Notes under the pieces: model-generated
What the model was told of the DNA's origin: nothing
The model's input: the letters and a program-made list of their open reading frames with translations, nothing else
The model's database searches: none
DNA from: Janthinobacterium sp.
GTDB taxonomy: Bacteria; Pseudomonadota; Gammaproteobacteria; Burkholderiales; Burkholderiaceae_D
Reading direction: 5' to 3'
NCBI RefSeq assembly: GCF_009923995.1
Contig: NZ_RFSK01000003.1
Coordinates: 1 to 64,000 of the forward strand
DNA length: 64,000 bases
Shown: positions 7,152 to 16,387 of the stretch, one piece after another
Position numbering within the stretch: the first letter of the stretch is position 1
Layout of the letters: every line of letters starts with the position of its first letter
Made by a program: the position numbers and the translations under genes

Positions 7152-9476
7152 TCATAAGCGCGCATCTCCTATCAGGTCGGCCACCGCGTCGAGCAGGGTC
7201 TCGTCGTGGAAGCTGCCCTTGGTCAGATAATAATCGGCGCCGGCGGACAGGCCGCGCGCGCGGTCCTCCGGCCTGTCCTTGTATGAAACGATCATCACCG
7301 GCAGCTTGTGCAGGTGCAGGTCCTTCTTGATCAGCGAGACCAGTTCGATGCCATCCATGCGCGGCATGTCCACGTCCGTAATCACCAGGTCGTATTCGCC
7401 GCTGCGCACCACGTTCCAGCCGTCGATGCCGTCGATGGCCACGTCGACGTCGAAACCGCGCGCCAGCAGCAGCTTGCGCTCCATCTCGCGCACCGTCAGC
7501 GAATCGTCGACCACCAGGATGCGCTTGGCGCGGCGCTGCTGCGCCTGGCCCGTTTGCGCCAGCTGGTGCAGGCCGCCTTCGTGCAGCAGCTTGTCGATCG
7601 ACAGCAGCAGGTCGGGCACGTCGAGGATCAGCACCGGCTCGCCGTCGTCGAGCAGGGCGGCGGCGGATATGTCGCGCATCTTGCCGAAGATCGGGTCGAT
7701 GGCCTGCACGGCCAGGCTTTGCTCGCCGCGGATGGCGTCTACCACCAGCGCGTAGCTTTGCTTGCCGCGCCCGATGACCACCACCGGCAAGTCGTCGGCG
7801 CCGCTGGCGCTTTCGCCCAGTTCCAGCACCTGCGCTGCCGACACCAGGCCCAGATGCTCGCCCTTGAGTTCGAAGAACTGCTTGTTTTCCAGCGTGTGGA
7901 TGGCCGCTTGCGGCACGCGCACGACGCTTTCCACCTTGACGATGGGGATGGCGTAGGCTTCGCCCTGGATGTCGATCACCAGCGCGCGCACGATCGATTG
8001 CGTCAGCGGCAGGGTGATGAGGGCGCGGAAACCGCGTCCCGGCTCCGACTCCAGGCGCACGGTGCCGTTTTGCTGGCGTATCGTCTCGTGCACGATGTCG
8101 AGGCCCACGCCGCGGCCCGACAGCTGGTTGGCCGTGGCCTTCAGGCTGAAGGCGGGCAGGAACAAAAATTCCAGCAGCTCGCCCGGCGACAGCGCGGCGG
8201 CCATGGCGGGGCTGGCCATCTTGCGCTCGATGACGGACTGGCGGATCTTTTCCAGGTCGACGCCGCGCCCGTCGTCGCTGATCTCGATGCTCAGCATGCC
8301 GGCGCGGTGGCGCGCTTCCATGCGTATCGTGCCCAGCGCTTCCTTGCCCGCCTCGATGCGCTCGTACGGGCCTTCCATGCCGTGGTCGATGGCATTGCGC
8401 AGCATGTGGTTCAGCGGGCTTTCGATCTTCGCCAGGATGTCGCGGTCGACCAGGGTGTCTTCGCCCTCGATCTCCAGCTGCACTTCCTTGCCCAGGCTGC
8501 GCGCCAGGTCGCGCACCATGCGGGGAAACGCGTGGATGCCGTCGCGGAAAGGGCGCATGCGCAGGGCCAGCACCTCGTCGACCATGCCTTGCGAGACGGC
8601 CAGCAGGCGCCGTTCATAGGTTTCGATGTCGGCGATGTGCTCGAGCATGAACTGCTTCAGGGGCTGCGTCTTTTGCAGCGCCAGCAGGGATTTTTCCATC
8701 AGCCCCGCGTCGCCGGAGCGGGAAATGGCTTCGTGCAGGTGCTCGATGGCGGAAAACAGGCTGCTCTGGTTGCGCTTGAAGCGCTGCAGGGCGCCGATGA
8801 AGGGATGCATCTGGTGCGCATTGATGCGCGATTCGCTGGCCAGCGACAGCAGCTTGTCGAAATTTTGCGCCGGCGCCTTGGCCGCAGCCGTGGCGGCCGC
8901 TCCGCTGGCACGCGGCGCGGCGACCGCCGCCGCTTCCTCGCCGGCCAGGCCGCCGGCCACGGGGGCTTGCGGCGCGGCGATGTCCGCCGGCACGGGCGGC
9001 GCTGGCGCAGCGGCGGGTGGCAGCGGCGGCGGGGACGGCGGCAGGGCGGGCAGTTCCGGCAGCTCGGCGATGCCGGCGATGGCGTTCAGGGTCTGGTCGA
9101 TCTGCGCCGCGTTGGCGGCCAGCCACGCCTCGGCGCCCGCGTCGTCCAGGCGCGACAGCTGCACGATCAGGTCCACGCCCGACAGCAGCACGTCGACCCG
9201 TTCCGGCGTGAGCTTCAGGCGGCCATGCTGGGCGGCAACAAAACTGTCTTCCATGCCGTGCGCCAGCTGCACCACCACCTGCAGGCCGACGATGGCGGCG
9301 GCGCCCTTGATCGAGTGCGCCGCGCGCATCATCGATTCGACGGCGGCCGCGTCGCCCGCATGGCGCTCCATGGCCAGCAAGCCGTCGGTGAGAATCTGGG
9401 TCTGGCTGTCCGCCTCCATGCGGAACAGGTCCAGCATGGAAAAGGCACTCAGGTCGCCGTGCTGGTCCTGGCTCAT
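7152..9476 (-). CDS. wspE: WspE, hybrid CheA-type histidine kinase
   Basis: 774 residues. In order: an Hpt domain with phospho-acceptor near H54 (AAHSIKGAA), a long Ala/Pro-rich linker (~155-215), a dimerisation helix region, a HATPase domain (HMLRNAIDHG, ISDDGRGVD, GRGVGLDIV), a CheW-like domain and a C-terminal receiver domain (VVDDSLTVRE, VITDVDMPRMDG). This is the WspE layout. The kinase autophosphorylates when WspA is stimulated and passes phosphate to WspR and WspF. The ATG overlaps the wspD stop as ATGA, indicating translational coupling. The Pro/Ala linker is a low-complexity stretch likely to vary between strains. Confidence 0.95.
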   Translation of the reverse strand: MSQDQHGDLSAFSMLDLFRMEADSQTQILTDGLLAMERHAGDAAAVESMMRAAHSIKGAAAIVGLQVVVQLAHGMEDSFVAAQHGRLKLTPERVDVLLSGVDLIVQLSRLDDAGAEAWLAANAAQIDQTLNAIAGIAELPELPALPPSPPPLPPAAAPAPPVPADIAAPQAPVAGGLAGEEAAAVAAPRASGAAATAAAKAPAQNFDKLLSLASESRINAHQMHPFIGALQRFKRNQSSLFSAIEHLHEAISRSGDAGLMEKSLLALQKTQPLKQFMLEHIADIETYERRLLAVSQGMVDEVLALRMRPFRDGIHAFPRMVRDLARSLGKEVQLEIEGEDTLVDRDILAKIESPLNHMLRNAIDHGMEGPYERIEAGKEALGTIRMEARHRAGMLSIEISDDGRGVDLEKIRQSVIERKMASPAMAAALSPGELLEFLFLPAFSLKATANQLSGRGVGLDIVHETIRQQNGTVRLESEPGRGFRALITLPLTQSIVRALVIDIQGEAYAIPIVKVESVVRVPQAAIHTLENKQFFELKGEHLGLVSAAQVLELGESASGADDLPVVVIGRGKQSYALVVDAIRGEQSLAVQAIDPIFGKMRDISAAALLDDGEPVLILDVPDLLLSIDKLLHEGGLHQLAQTGQAQQRRAKRILVVDDSLTVREMERKLLLARGFDVDVAIDGIDGWNVVRSGEYDLVITDVDMPRMDGIELVSLIKKDLHLHKLPVMIVSYKDRPEDRARGLSAGADYYLTKGSFHDETLLDAVADLIGDARL

Positions 9477-10159
9477 CGTAGTAGTCTCGCAAGTTGAAAG
9501 CCGATCAGCGCCGTGTCCAGGCAGCCGATGCGCATGTCGCCTTCGGTGATGACGCCGGACAGAAAGCGCGACAGGCCCTTGTTGATGGTGGCGGCCGGCG
9601 CCTGCACGGCGCCCGAGGCATAGCGCACGATGCCGTGCAGGTCCGCCACGGGCAGGGCATACGCCTGGTCTTCCCAGCGCATCAGCAGCAGGCGCGCAAA
9701 GGTGTGGCGGCCTTTCGCCACCGGCGTGCCCTGTTCGTCGATGCCCAGCAGGTGCGCCAGCGACATGCACGGATACAGCTTGCCGCCGATATTAACGATG
9801 CCGGCCAGGCCGCGCCCGCTGCGGTGCGGCAGCGCGTGCGGCTGCGCTTGCGGCGCCACCGAGTCGAACACGCGCGTGGGCAGCGCCAGCCATTCGCGGC
9901 CGATGCGGAACACGAGCGCGGAGCTGTCGCGCACTTCGCCGCCCGCGTCGAGCTGGCGGAAGTGGCTGGCCCATTCCTGCTGGTAGTGTTCGTCAACGGG
10001 GCGCTGCAGGTTGCGCTGGGCCGCGTCGGCATACACCTCGCAATTGCGGCAATGGACGTTGGCCGGCAGCCTGGGGCAGCTCTGGTCGCCGACCACGCCG
10101 ATGTGGTTCCAGCAGTCCTCGATGCCGTCCAGGGTTCCGCTCTCGATGGTGGTGCTCAT
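9473..10159 (-). CDS. wspD: WspD, CheW-type coupling protein
   Basis: 228 residues, longer than CheW because of an N-terminal extension of about 75 residues typical of WspD. That extension holds three or four cysteines (SCPRLPANVHCRNCEVY). The CheW fold follows, with LVFRIGREWLALP, GIVNIGGKLYPCMSL and the C-terminal DMRIGCLD. It should link WspA to WspE together with WspB. It sits between wspC (9 bp gap) and wspE (4-bp ATGA overlap). Confidence 0.92.
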   Translation of the reverse strand: MSTTIESGTLDGIEDCWNHIGVVGDQSCPRLPANVHCRNCEVYADAAQRNLQRPVDEHYQQEWASHFRQLDAGGEVRDSSALVFRIGREWLALPTRVFDSVAPQAQPHALPHRSGRGLAGIVNIGGKLYPCMSLAHLLGIDEQGTPVAKGRHTFARLLLMRWEDQAYALPVADLHGIVRYASGAVQAPAATINKGLSRFLSGVITEGDMRIGCLDTALIGFQLARLLR

Positions 10160-10168
10160 GCGTGCCCC

Positions 10169-11425
10169 TTAGTTGGACGCCTGGCGGCGCTGGTAGATGC
10201 GCGCCGCGCGCGCCTTCAGGGTGGCGGCAGCCGTATGGTTGCCATTGCGTTCGGCCAGCAGGGCCAGGTGGCACAGCGCCTCGTAGTGGTCGGGCTGCAG
10301 GTAGATGCAGCGGCGCCAGTAGTCGTCCGCCAGGTCCATCTTGCCGGCCAGTTCATTGATAATGCCCAGCATGAAGTACGCTTCCGCCGCCTCCGGCGCG
10401 CGGGCCAGGTGGGCGTGGCATTTTTCGCCCGCCTCGCGCAGCTGGCCACGGTCGGCCAGCCGGCGCGCCTCGGCCAGCAGGTCGGCCGCGGCGGCCGGCG
10501 CCGGGGCGGCCACGGCCACGGGACGGGCGCGGGACGGCGCTGGCGCAGGTGCTGGCACGGCATGCGGTGCGCGGGCCGGCAGCGGGCGCGGGGCGGGCGG
10601 CACGCTGCGCAGCGCCCGCGCCGGCGGCAGGGCGGCCACCTGGATGACGGCCGCCGGCGGCGTGCTGTCCTTTTTCAGGGCGAAGGCCTGGCGGAACTGC
10701 AGCGGCGCAAAGCCGTTCTGGCAGAACGACGGCACTTCCGCATAGCCGGCCAGCAGCATGCCGTCGTCGGCCAGCAGGGCGGACAGGTTGTGGATGGCGG
10801 CGCGCGTGGTCGGCTTGTCGAAATAAATCAGCAGGTTGCGGCAGAAGATGACGTCGTAATGGCGGCTGTAGGTGGCGGTGTCGAACTGCAGCAAATTGCC
10901 CTGCCTGAACGTGACCTGCTCGCGCAGGGCATCGATGATGCGGTAGGCGTCGTCGGCCACGTGCGTGAAATAGCGTTCGCGGAAGGCCACGTCCTGCGCG
11001 CGGAAGGCATTGCGGCCATAGATGCCGGCCTGCGCCCGCTCGATGCAGCCGGGGCTCAGGTCATACGCGTCGATGCTGAAGGCCTGTTTCGGCACGGCGC
11101 CGTCGCGCAGCGCCATGGCCATGGAATACGGTTCCTCGCCGCCGGCGCAGGGAATCGACAGGATGCGCGTGGCGCGTCCCCGTGCCCAGCGCTCCTGCAC
11201 CAGTTCGACGGTGGCGTAAAAGGCCTGCGGGTCGCGGAACAGCCACGACTCGGGCACCACCACCAGCTCGATCAGCTGCGTCATTTCGGCCGGCGTGAGC
11301 GCTTGCAGGTAGGCGTCGCTGTCGGCAAAGCCCGTCTGCTCCATGCGCTGGCTCACGGCCCGTTCCGCCACCGATTTCGAGACGGACAGGCCGGTGGCGC
11401 GGCGCAGCAGCGATTGCGCCGTCAT
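10169..11425 (-). CDS. wspC: WspC, CheR-type receptor methyltransferase with TPR tail
   Basis: 418 residues. The N-terminal part is a CheR methyltransferase: VPESWLFRDPQAF, the SAM-binding SIPCAGGEEPYS, DLSPGCIERA and FCRNLLIYFD. An Ala/Pro-rich linker (~residues 265-325) leads to C-terminal TPR repeats (AEAYFMLGIINELAGKMDLA and the following repeat). It should methylate glutamates of WspA using S-adenosylmethionine, opposing WspF. Its start overlaps the wspB stop by 4 bp. The presence of the TPR tail distinguishes WspC from plain CheR. Confidence 0.94.
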   Translation of the reverse strand: MTAQSLLRRATGLSVSKSVAERAVSQRMEQTGFADSDAYLQALTPAEMTQLIELVVVPESWLFRDPQAFYATVELVQERWARGRATRILSIPCAGGEEPYSMAMALRDGAVPKQAFSIDAYDLSPGCIERAQAGIYGRNAFRAQDVAFRERYFTHVADDAYRIIDALREQVTFRQGNLLQFDTATYSRHYDVIFCRNLLIYFDKPTTRAAIHNLSALLADDGMLLAGYAEVPSFCQNGFAPLQFRQAFALKKDSTPPAAVIQVAALPPARALRSVPPAPRPLPARAPHAVPAPAPAPSRARPVAVAAPAPAAAADLLAEARRLADRGQLREAGEKCHAHLARAPEAAEAYFMLGIINELAGKMDLADDYWRRCIYLQPDHYEALCHLALLAERNGNHTAAATLKARAARIYQRRQASN

Positions 11426-11877
11426 GCCGCGCTCCCGCCTTGAAACAGCAGCGCGCGCACGTCCGGCGGCAGCAGGTGGGCCAGTTCCACCAGCTGCACG
11501 ATGCCGTCCGCGTCGCTGGCCACCTGGCCCAGGAAGGGCGCCGTGGCCACGCCGCTGTCGCCCAGCTTGTTCGGGGCGATGTCGGCGATGCCGCGCACCT
11601 GCGAGGCCAGCAGCCCCAGCGCATGCGTGGCGCCATCGGGCGCGCGGTAGTCGACGACGACGATGCGCGTGTCAAACTGGGCCGCCGCCGCCGGCAAGCC
11701 TGCCAGGCGCGACAGGTCGATCACGGGCACGGGCGCGCCGTGCAAGTCCATCAGGCCGGCCACGTAGTCGGGCGTGAGCGGCAACTGCTTGAGTTCCAGC
11801 AGCGGCAGCACGCGCACGATGGCGGCCAGGGGCAGGCCGTAGCGGTCGCGTCCGATGTGAAAGACCAGTACTTTCAT
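11422..11877 (-). CDS. wspB: WspB, CheW-type coupling protein
   Basis: 151 residues covering a single CheW domain: VLVFHIGRDRYGLPL at the N terminus, GLMDLHGAPVPVIDL in the middle and LLPPDVRALLFQ near the end. It is the second CheW homologue in the operon and should couple WspA to WspE. It starts 4 bp after wspA and overlaps wspC by 4 bp. Confidence 0.93.
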   Translation of the reverse strand: MKVLVFHIGRDRYGLPLAAIVRVLPLLELKQLPLTPDYVAGLMDLHGAPVPVIDLSRLAGLPAAAAQFDTRIVVVDYRAPDGATHALGLLASQVRGIADIAPNKLGDSGVATAPFLGQVASDADGIVQLVELAHLLPPDVRALLFQGGSAA

Positions 11878-11881
11878 GGGA

Positions 11882-13693
11882 TCAGATGGTCACGGCAAAG
11901 GTCGAGACGCTCGACTGCAGGTCGCCCGCCGCATATTGCAGCTGGTGCACCGCTTCGCTGGTGGCTTTCAGCGATTCCACCGTCTGCTGCGTGGCATCAT
12001 TGAGCTGCATCATGGTGTCGGAAATCTGCGAGGCGCCGATGGCTTGCGACTGCATGCCTTGCAGCACGGCATCAAATTGCGGCGTGAGCTTCTGCACCTG
12101 GTCCATCACGGACGACAGCTGCTCGGCCACCTGCCGCACCTCGCCCACGCTGCGGCGGATTTCCTCCGAGAATTTATCCATGCCCATCACGCTGGCCGAC
12201 ACGGCCGACTGCATTTCCTTGAGCATCTGCTCGATATCCCACGTGGAGACGGACGTCTGGTCGGCCAGGCGGCGGATTTCCGTCGCCACGACGGAGAAGC
12301 CGCGGCCCGCTTCGCCCGCCTTTTCCGCCTCGATGGCGGCGTTCAGCGACAGGATGTTGGTCTGGTCGGCCACCTTGGTGATGGTAATCAGGACGCTGTT
12401 GATATTGCTGGCTTTTTCCGACAGGGCGGCCAGCTTGGCGTTGATGGAGTCGGTGGCCGAGACCATGTGCTGCATGGTCGAATCCATGCGCTTGAGGTTA
12501 TTCTGCGCTTCGGCCGTGGCATTCGTCGTGTAGTCGGCGACGGCGGTGGCGTCTTCCATGGTTTTCAGCAGCTGGCTCGTGTTGGCCGAGATTTCCTTGG
12601 TGGTGCTGAGGATTTCCACGCTGGTTTGCGCCTGCTCAATGCCCGTGGCTTCCTGTTGGCGCGCCGAGGCGGCGATTTCCGTGGCGGACGTCGTCACCTG
12701 GATGCCGGCCTTCTGTACGTTGTTGAGCAGGCTGCGCAGGTTCTCGAACATCTTCGCCAGGCCGTTGCCCAGCTGGCCGATGGCGTCGCTGCCCGTGATG
12801 CCGACCTTGCCCGTCAGGTCGCCCGATGCCGCCTTCGATACCACTTCCAGCAGGGAATCGACCTTGGCCCGCAAGGTGTTGGTGGCGGCCAGTTCATTGG
12901 CCTGGTTGTCCTGGATGGTTTGCGCCATGCGGTTGAATTCTTCCGTCACCTTGCCCAGCTCGTCGCGCGAGATGATGGCGGCGCGCGCGCCCTGTTCGCC
13001 GGCGGCGATGCGGCCCACGGCGTCCGTCAGGTTGTTCAGCGGGCCGAGGATGGAGCGGCCCAGCAGGTAGGAGATGCCCAGCGCCAGCACGACGCACAGC
13101 ACGCCGCCCAGCGACAGGGTCAGCAGCATGGTTTCCTGCAGCCGGCCGGTCGTGTTCGTCCGTTCGGCCAGCAGGCGGTTTTCTTCGGCGGCCGCTTCGT
13201 CGAGCAGCTTGTTGGCTTGCACGATGCCGGGCGAGCCGGCCGGCGGGAGCAGGCGCGCCACCGCTTCCGTGGCGCCCGGCGCATTGCCCAGCGCGCGGCG
13301 TTTTTCGATCAGGGGATTGATCCAGTCCTTGACCCAGGTGGAGCTCAGCTGGTCGATCTGGCGGAAGCGTTCCGTCTGGACCTTGTTGTCGGCCGTCATG
13401 CTGATGGATTTTTGCGTGTGCTGGCTCAGCACGGCCGCTTCGTCCGTTTCCGGCGTCAGCGACGCTTCATTGCCGGTGAGGATGTAGCCGCGCGTTTCCA
13501 CCTGGATTTGTAGGATGGAATTGTGAATCTTGTCGATCTCGACTAGCACTTCCATCGTGTGGCGATCCCAGGCATTGGCTTCGGACAGCCGCGAAAAGCT
13601 GTTGTAGGCCACGCCCAGCAGGATCAGGATGATGGCCACGATCGAGCCGAAGCCCAGGTACAGTTTATTCTTGATACTCAGGTCTTTGAACAT
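11882..13693 (-). CDS. wspA: WspA, membrane methyl-accepting chemotaxis-like receptor
   Basis: 603 residues. A first membrane helix lies at ~12-32. A periplasmic four-helix, CHASE3-like domain follows (IDKIHNSILQIQVETRGYILTGNE), then a second helix near residues 190-210, a HAMP domain and a long cytoplasmic signalling helix pair. The signalling tip reads EKAGEAGRGFSVVATEIRRLA. No C-terminal CheR-docking pentapeptide is present. In pseudomonads WspA senses surface contact or envelope stress and activates WspE. GGAG precedes the ATG. It is the first gene of the seven-gene operon, whose coding regions overlap or are separated by at most 10 bp. Confidence 0.95.
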   Translation of the reverse strand: MFKDLSIKNKLYLGFGSIVAIILILLGVAYNSFSRLSEANAWDRHTMEVLVEIDKIHNSILQIQVETRGYILTGNEASLTPETDEAAVLSQHTQKSISMTADNKVQTERFRQIDQLSSTWVKDWINPLIEKRRALGNAPGATEAVARLLPPAGSPGIVQANKLLDEAAAEENRLLAERTNTTGRLQETMLLTLSLGGVLCVVLALGISYLLGRSILGPLNNLTDAVGRIAAGEQGARAAIISRDELGKVTEEFNRMAQTIQDNQANELAATNTLRAKVDSLLEVVSKAASGDLTGKVGITGSDAIGQLGNGLAKMFENLRSLLNNVQKAGIQVTTSATEIAASARQQEATGIEQAQTSVEILSTTKEISANTSQLLKTMEDATAVADYTTNATAEAQNNLKRMDSTMQHMVSATDSINAKLAALSEKASNINSVLITITKVADQTNILSLNAAIEAEKAGEAGRGFSVVATEIRRLADQTSVSTWDIEQMLKEMQSAVSASVMGMDKFSEEIRRSVGEVRQVAEQLSSVMDQVQKLTPQFDAVLQGMQSQAIGASQISDTMMQLNDATQQTVESLKATSEAVHQLQYAAGDLQSSVSTFAVTI

Positions 13694-13730
13694 GGGAGGG
13701 CTCCGGAAGCGGGAAGGTCAGCACAATTGC

Positions 13731-13759
13731 ACTGTAGCATTTTGCCATGCGTACAGCAA
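13731..13759 (-). promoter_or_regulatory. Candidate promoter of the Wsp operon
   Basis: On the minus strand TTGCTG (13759-13754) and TACAGT (13736-13731) are separated by exactly 17 bp, about 40 bases before wspA. Each box is a moderate match, so this is a position-supported guess. Confidence 0.35.
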
Positions 13760-13819
13760 AATGGGGGCAATCCGGGGGCGTGGCGGGGCGTAAATCGCGG
13801 ACGAGTGCGCTGTAAATGC

Positions 13820-13847
13820 AAAAAAGCCGCCCGAAGGCGGCTTTTGC
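13820..13847 (-). terminator. Terminator of argG
   Basis: AAAAGCCGCC, a CGAA loop and GGCGGCTTTT form a hairpin flanked by A and T runs about 35 bp after the argG stop. It separates the arginine genes from the Wsp operon downstream on the same strand. Confidence 0.85.
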
Positions 13848-13882
13848 TGGGAGGAAAGGAAGCGTTGCCGCCCCCGTCCTGC

Positions 13883-15118
<1,236 letters not shown>

Positions 15119-15187
15119 ATTGCTTCCAGTTGTCGTTGTCTATGTATGTAGTGCGATGCTGCCAGGTTTTCTGCAGTGCCTGGCGAA

Positions 15188-16108
15188 TTAGCTGATTTTA
15201 CCGAGTAACAGGTATTCGATCAGGGCTTTTTGCACGTGCAGGCGGTTTTCCGCCTCGTCCCACACCACCGATTGCGGGCCGTCGATGACTTCGGCGGCCA
15301 CTTCCTCGCCGCGGTGGGCAGGCAGGCAGTGCATGAACAGGGCGTCGGGCGCGGCGCGGGCCATCTTCGCGCCGTCGACGATCCAGCCGTCGAAGGCGGC
15401 GATGCGGGCCGCGTTTTCCGCTTCGTAGCCCATGCTGGTCCACACGTCCGTGTTGACCAGGTGCGCGCCGGCACAGGCGTCGGAGGGGTTGTCGAAGAAG
15501 GTGTAGCGCTCGGTCTTGACCTGCGTCAGGTCGATGTCGTAGCCCTTCGGCGTCGAGACGTTGACGTGGAAGCCGAACACTTCGGCCGCCTGCAGCCACG
15601 AGTACAGCATGTTGTTGGCGTCGCCGATCCAGGCGACGACCTTGCCGGCGATCGAGCCGCGGTGTTCGATGTAGGTGAAGATGTCGGCAAAGACCTGGCA
15701 AGGGTGGTGTTCATTCGTCAAGCCATTGATCACGGGCACGCGCGAATTGGCGGCGAAGCGCTCGATGATTTCCTGGCCGAAGGTGCGCACCATGATGATG
15801 TCGCACATGCGCGACATGACCTGGCCCGCGTCTTCCACCGGCTCGCCGCGGCCCAGCTGGGAATCGCGCGTGTTCAGGTAGATGGCGGCGCCGCCCAGCT
15901 GGTGCATGCCGGCTTCGAACGACAATCGCGTGCGGGTCGAGTTCTTTTCAAAGACCATCACCAGGGTGCGGTCGATCAGTGGATGGTAGATTTCGTAGTT
16001 CTTGAACTTGCGCTTGATCAGATGGGCGCGTTCGATCACATATTCGTACTCTTCCAACGTGAAATCGGAGAACTGGAGGTAGTGCTTGATCGGTTTTTTT
16101 GTCGACAT
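15188..16108 (-). CDS. argF: Ornithine carbamoyltransferase
   Basis: 306 residues from the ATG at 16108 (MSTKKPIKHYLQ); a start three codons earlier is possible. It carbamoylates ornithine to citrulline. The carbamoyl-phosphate site STRTR, the HPCQ motif and the ornithine-site HCLPAHRG are all intact, along with DVWTSMG. It is the biosynthetic (anabolic) type judging by its pairing with argG and lack of arginine deiminase neighbours. Confidence 0.96.
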   Translation of the reverse strand: MSTKKPIKHYLQFSDFTLEEYEYVIERAHLIKRKFKNYEIYHPLIDRTLVMVFEKNSTRTRLSFEAGMHQLGGAAIYLNTRDSQLGRGEPVEDAGQVMSRMCDIIMVRTFGQEIIERFAANSRVPVINGLTNEHHPCQVFADIFTYIEHRGSIAGKVVAWIGDANNMLYSWLQAAEVFGFHVNVSTPKGYDIDLTQVKTERYTFFDNPSDACAGAHLVNTDVWTSMGYEAENAARIAAFDGWIVDGAKMARAAPDALFMHCLPAHRGEEVAAEVIDGPQSVVWDEAENRLHVQKALIEYLLLGKIS

Positions 16109-16305
16109 AATGACCACTTGAAGATGCGCAGGCCGCCGGCGGCGTGCCTTTCCCGCCGGGTTGCATCAGCGTACAACATCTCGTGCTGATGACTGCCTCG
16201 CCCGGCGCGCTGCTGTGTTGATCGGTGCCCGTGCCGGTTTGTCGCGCGGGCCGATGCGGTTTGCCAAGTTGAGAATAATGCAATGGCAAGGACGTCAGCC
16301 GTTCA

Positions 16306-16334
16306 ATTATAAGGGTTTTGCTTTTAGATTGGAA
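16306..16334 (-). promoter_or_regulatory. Candidate argF promoter
   Basis: A consensus TATAAT reads on the minus strand at 16311-16306, with a weak TTCCAA -35 at 17-bp spacing, about 200 bp before argF. This AT-rich patch sits in the 279-bp space between argF and the histidine kinase gene, where I see no other feature. Confidence 0.35.
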
Positions 16335-16387
16335 AGACCGTCCGGCCGCGTACTTGTATAGGCAAGCACGCGGACCCTTGCGCCGCT

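Noticed and set aside
7308-11443. Plus-strand frames of 729 and 649 codons opposite wspE, wspD and wspC
   Set aside because: The Wsp genes on the minus strand have full domain support; the plus-strand products do not.
13694-13882. Small RNA or leader peptide between wspA and argG
   Set aside because: Apart from the argG terminator and a weak promoter there is no hairpin series or reading frame to support one.
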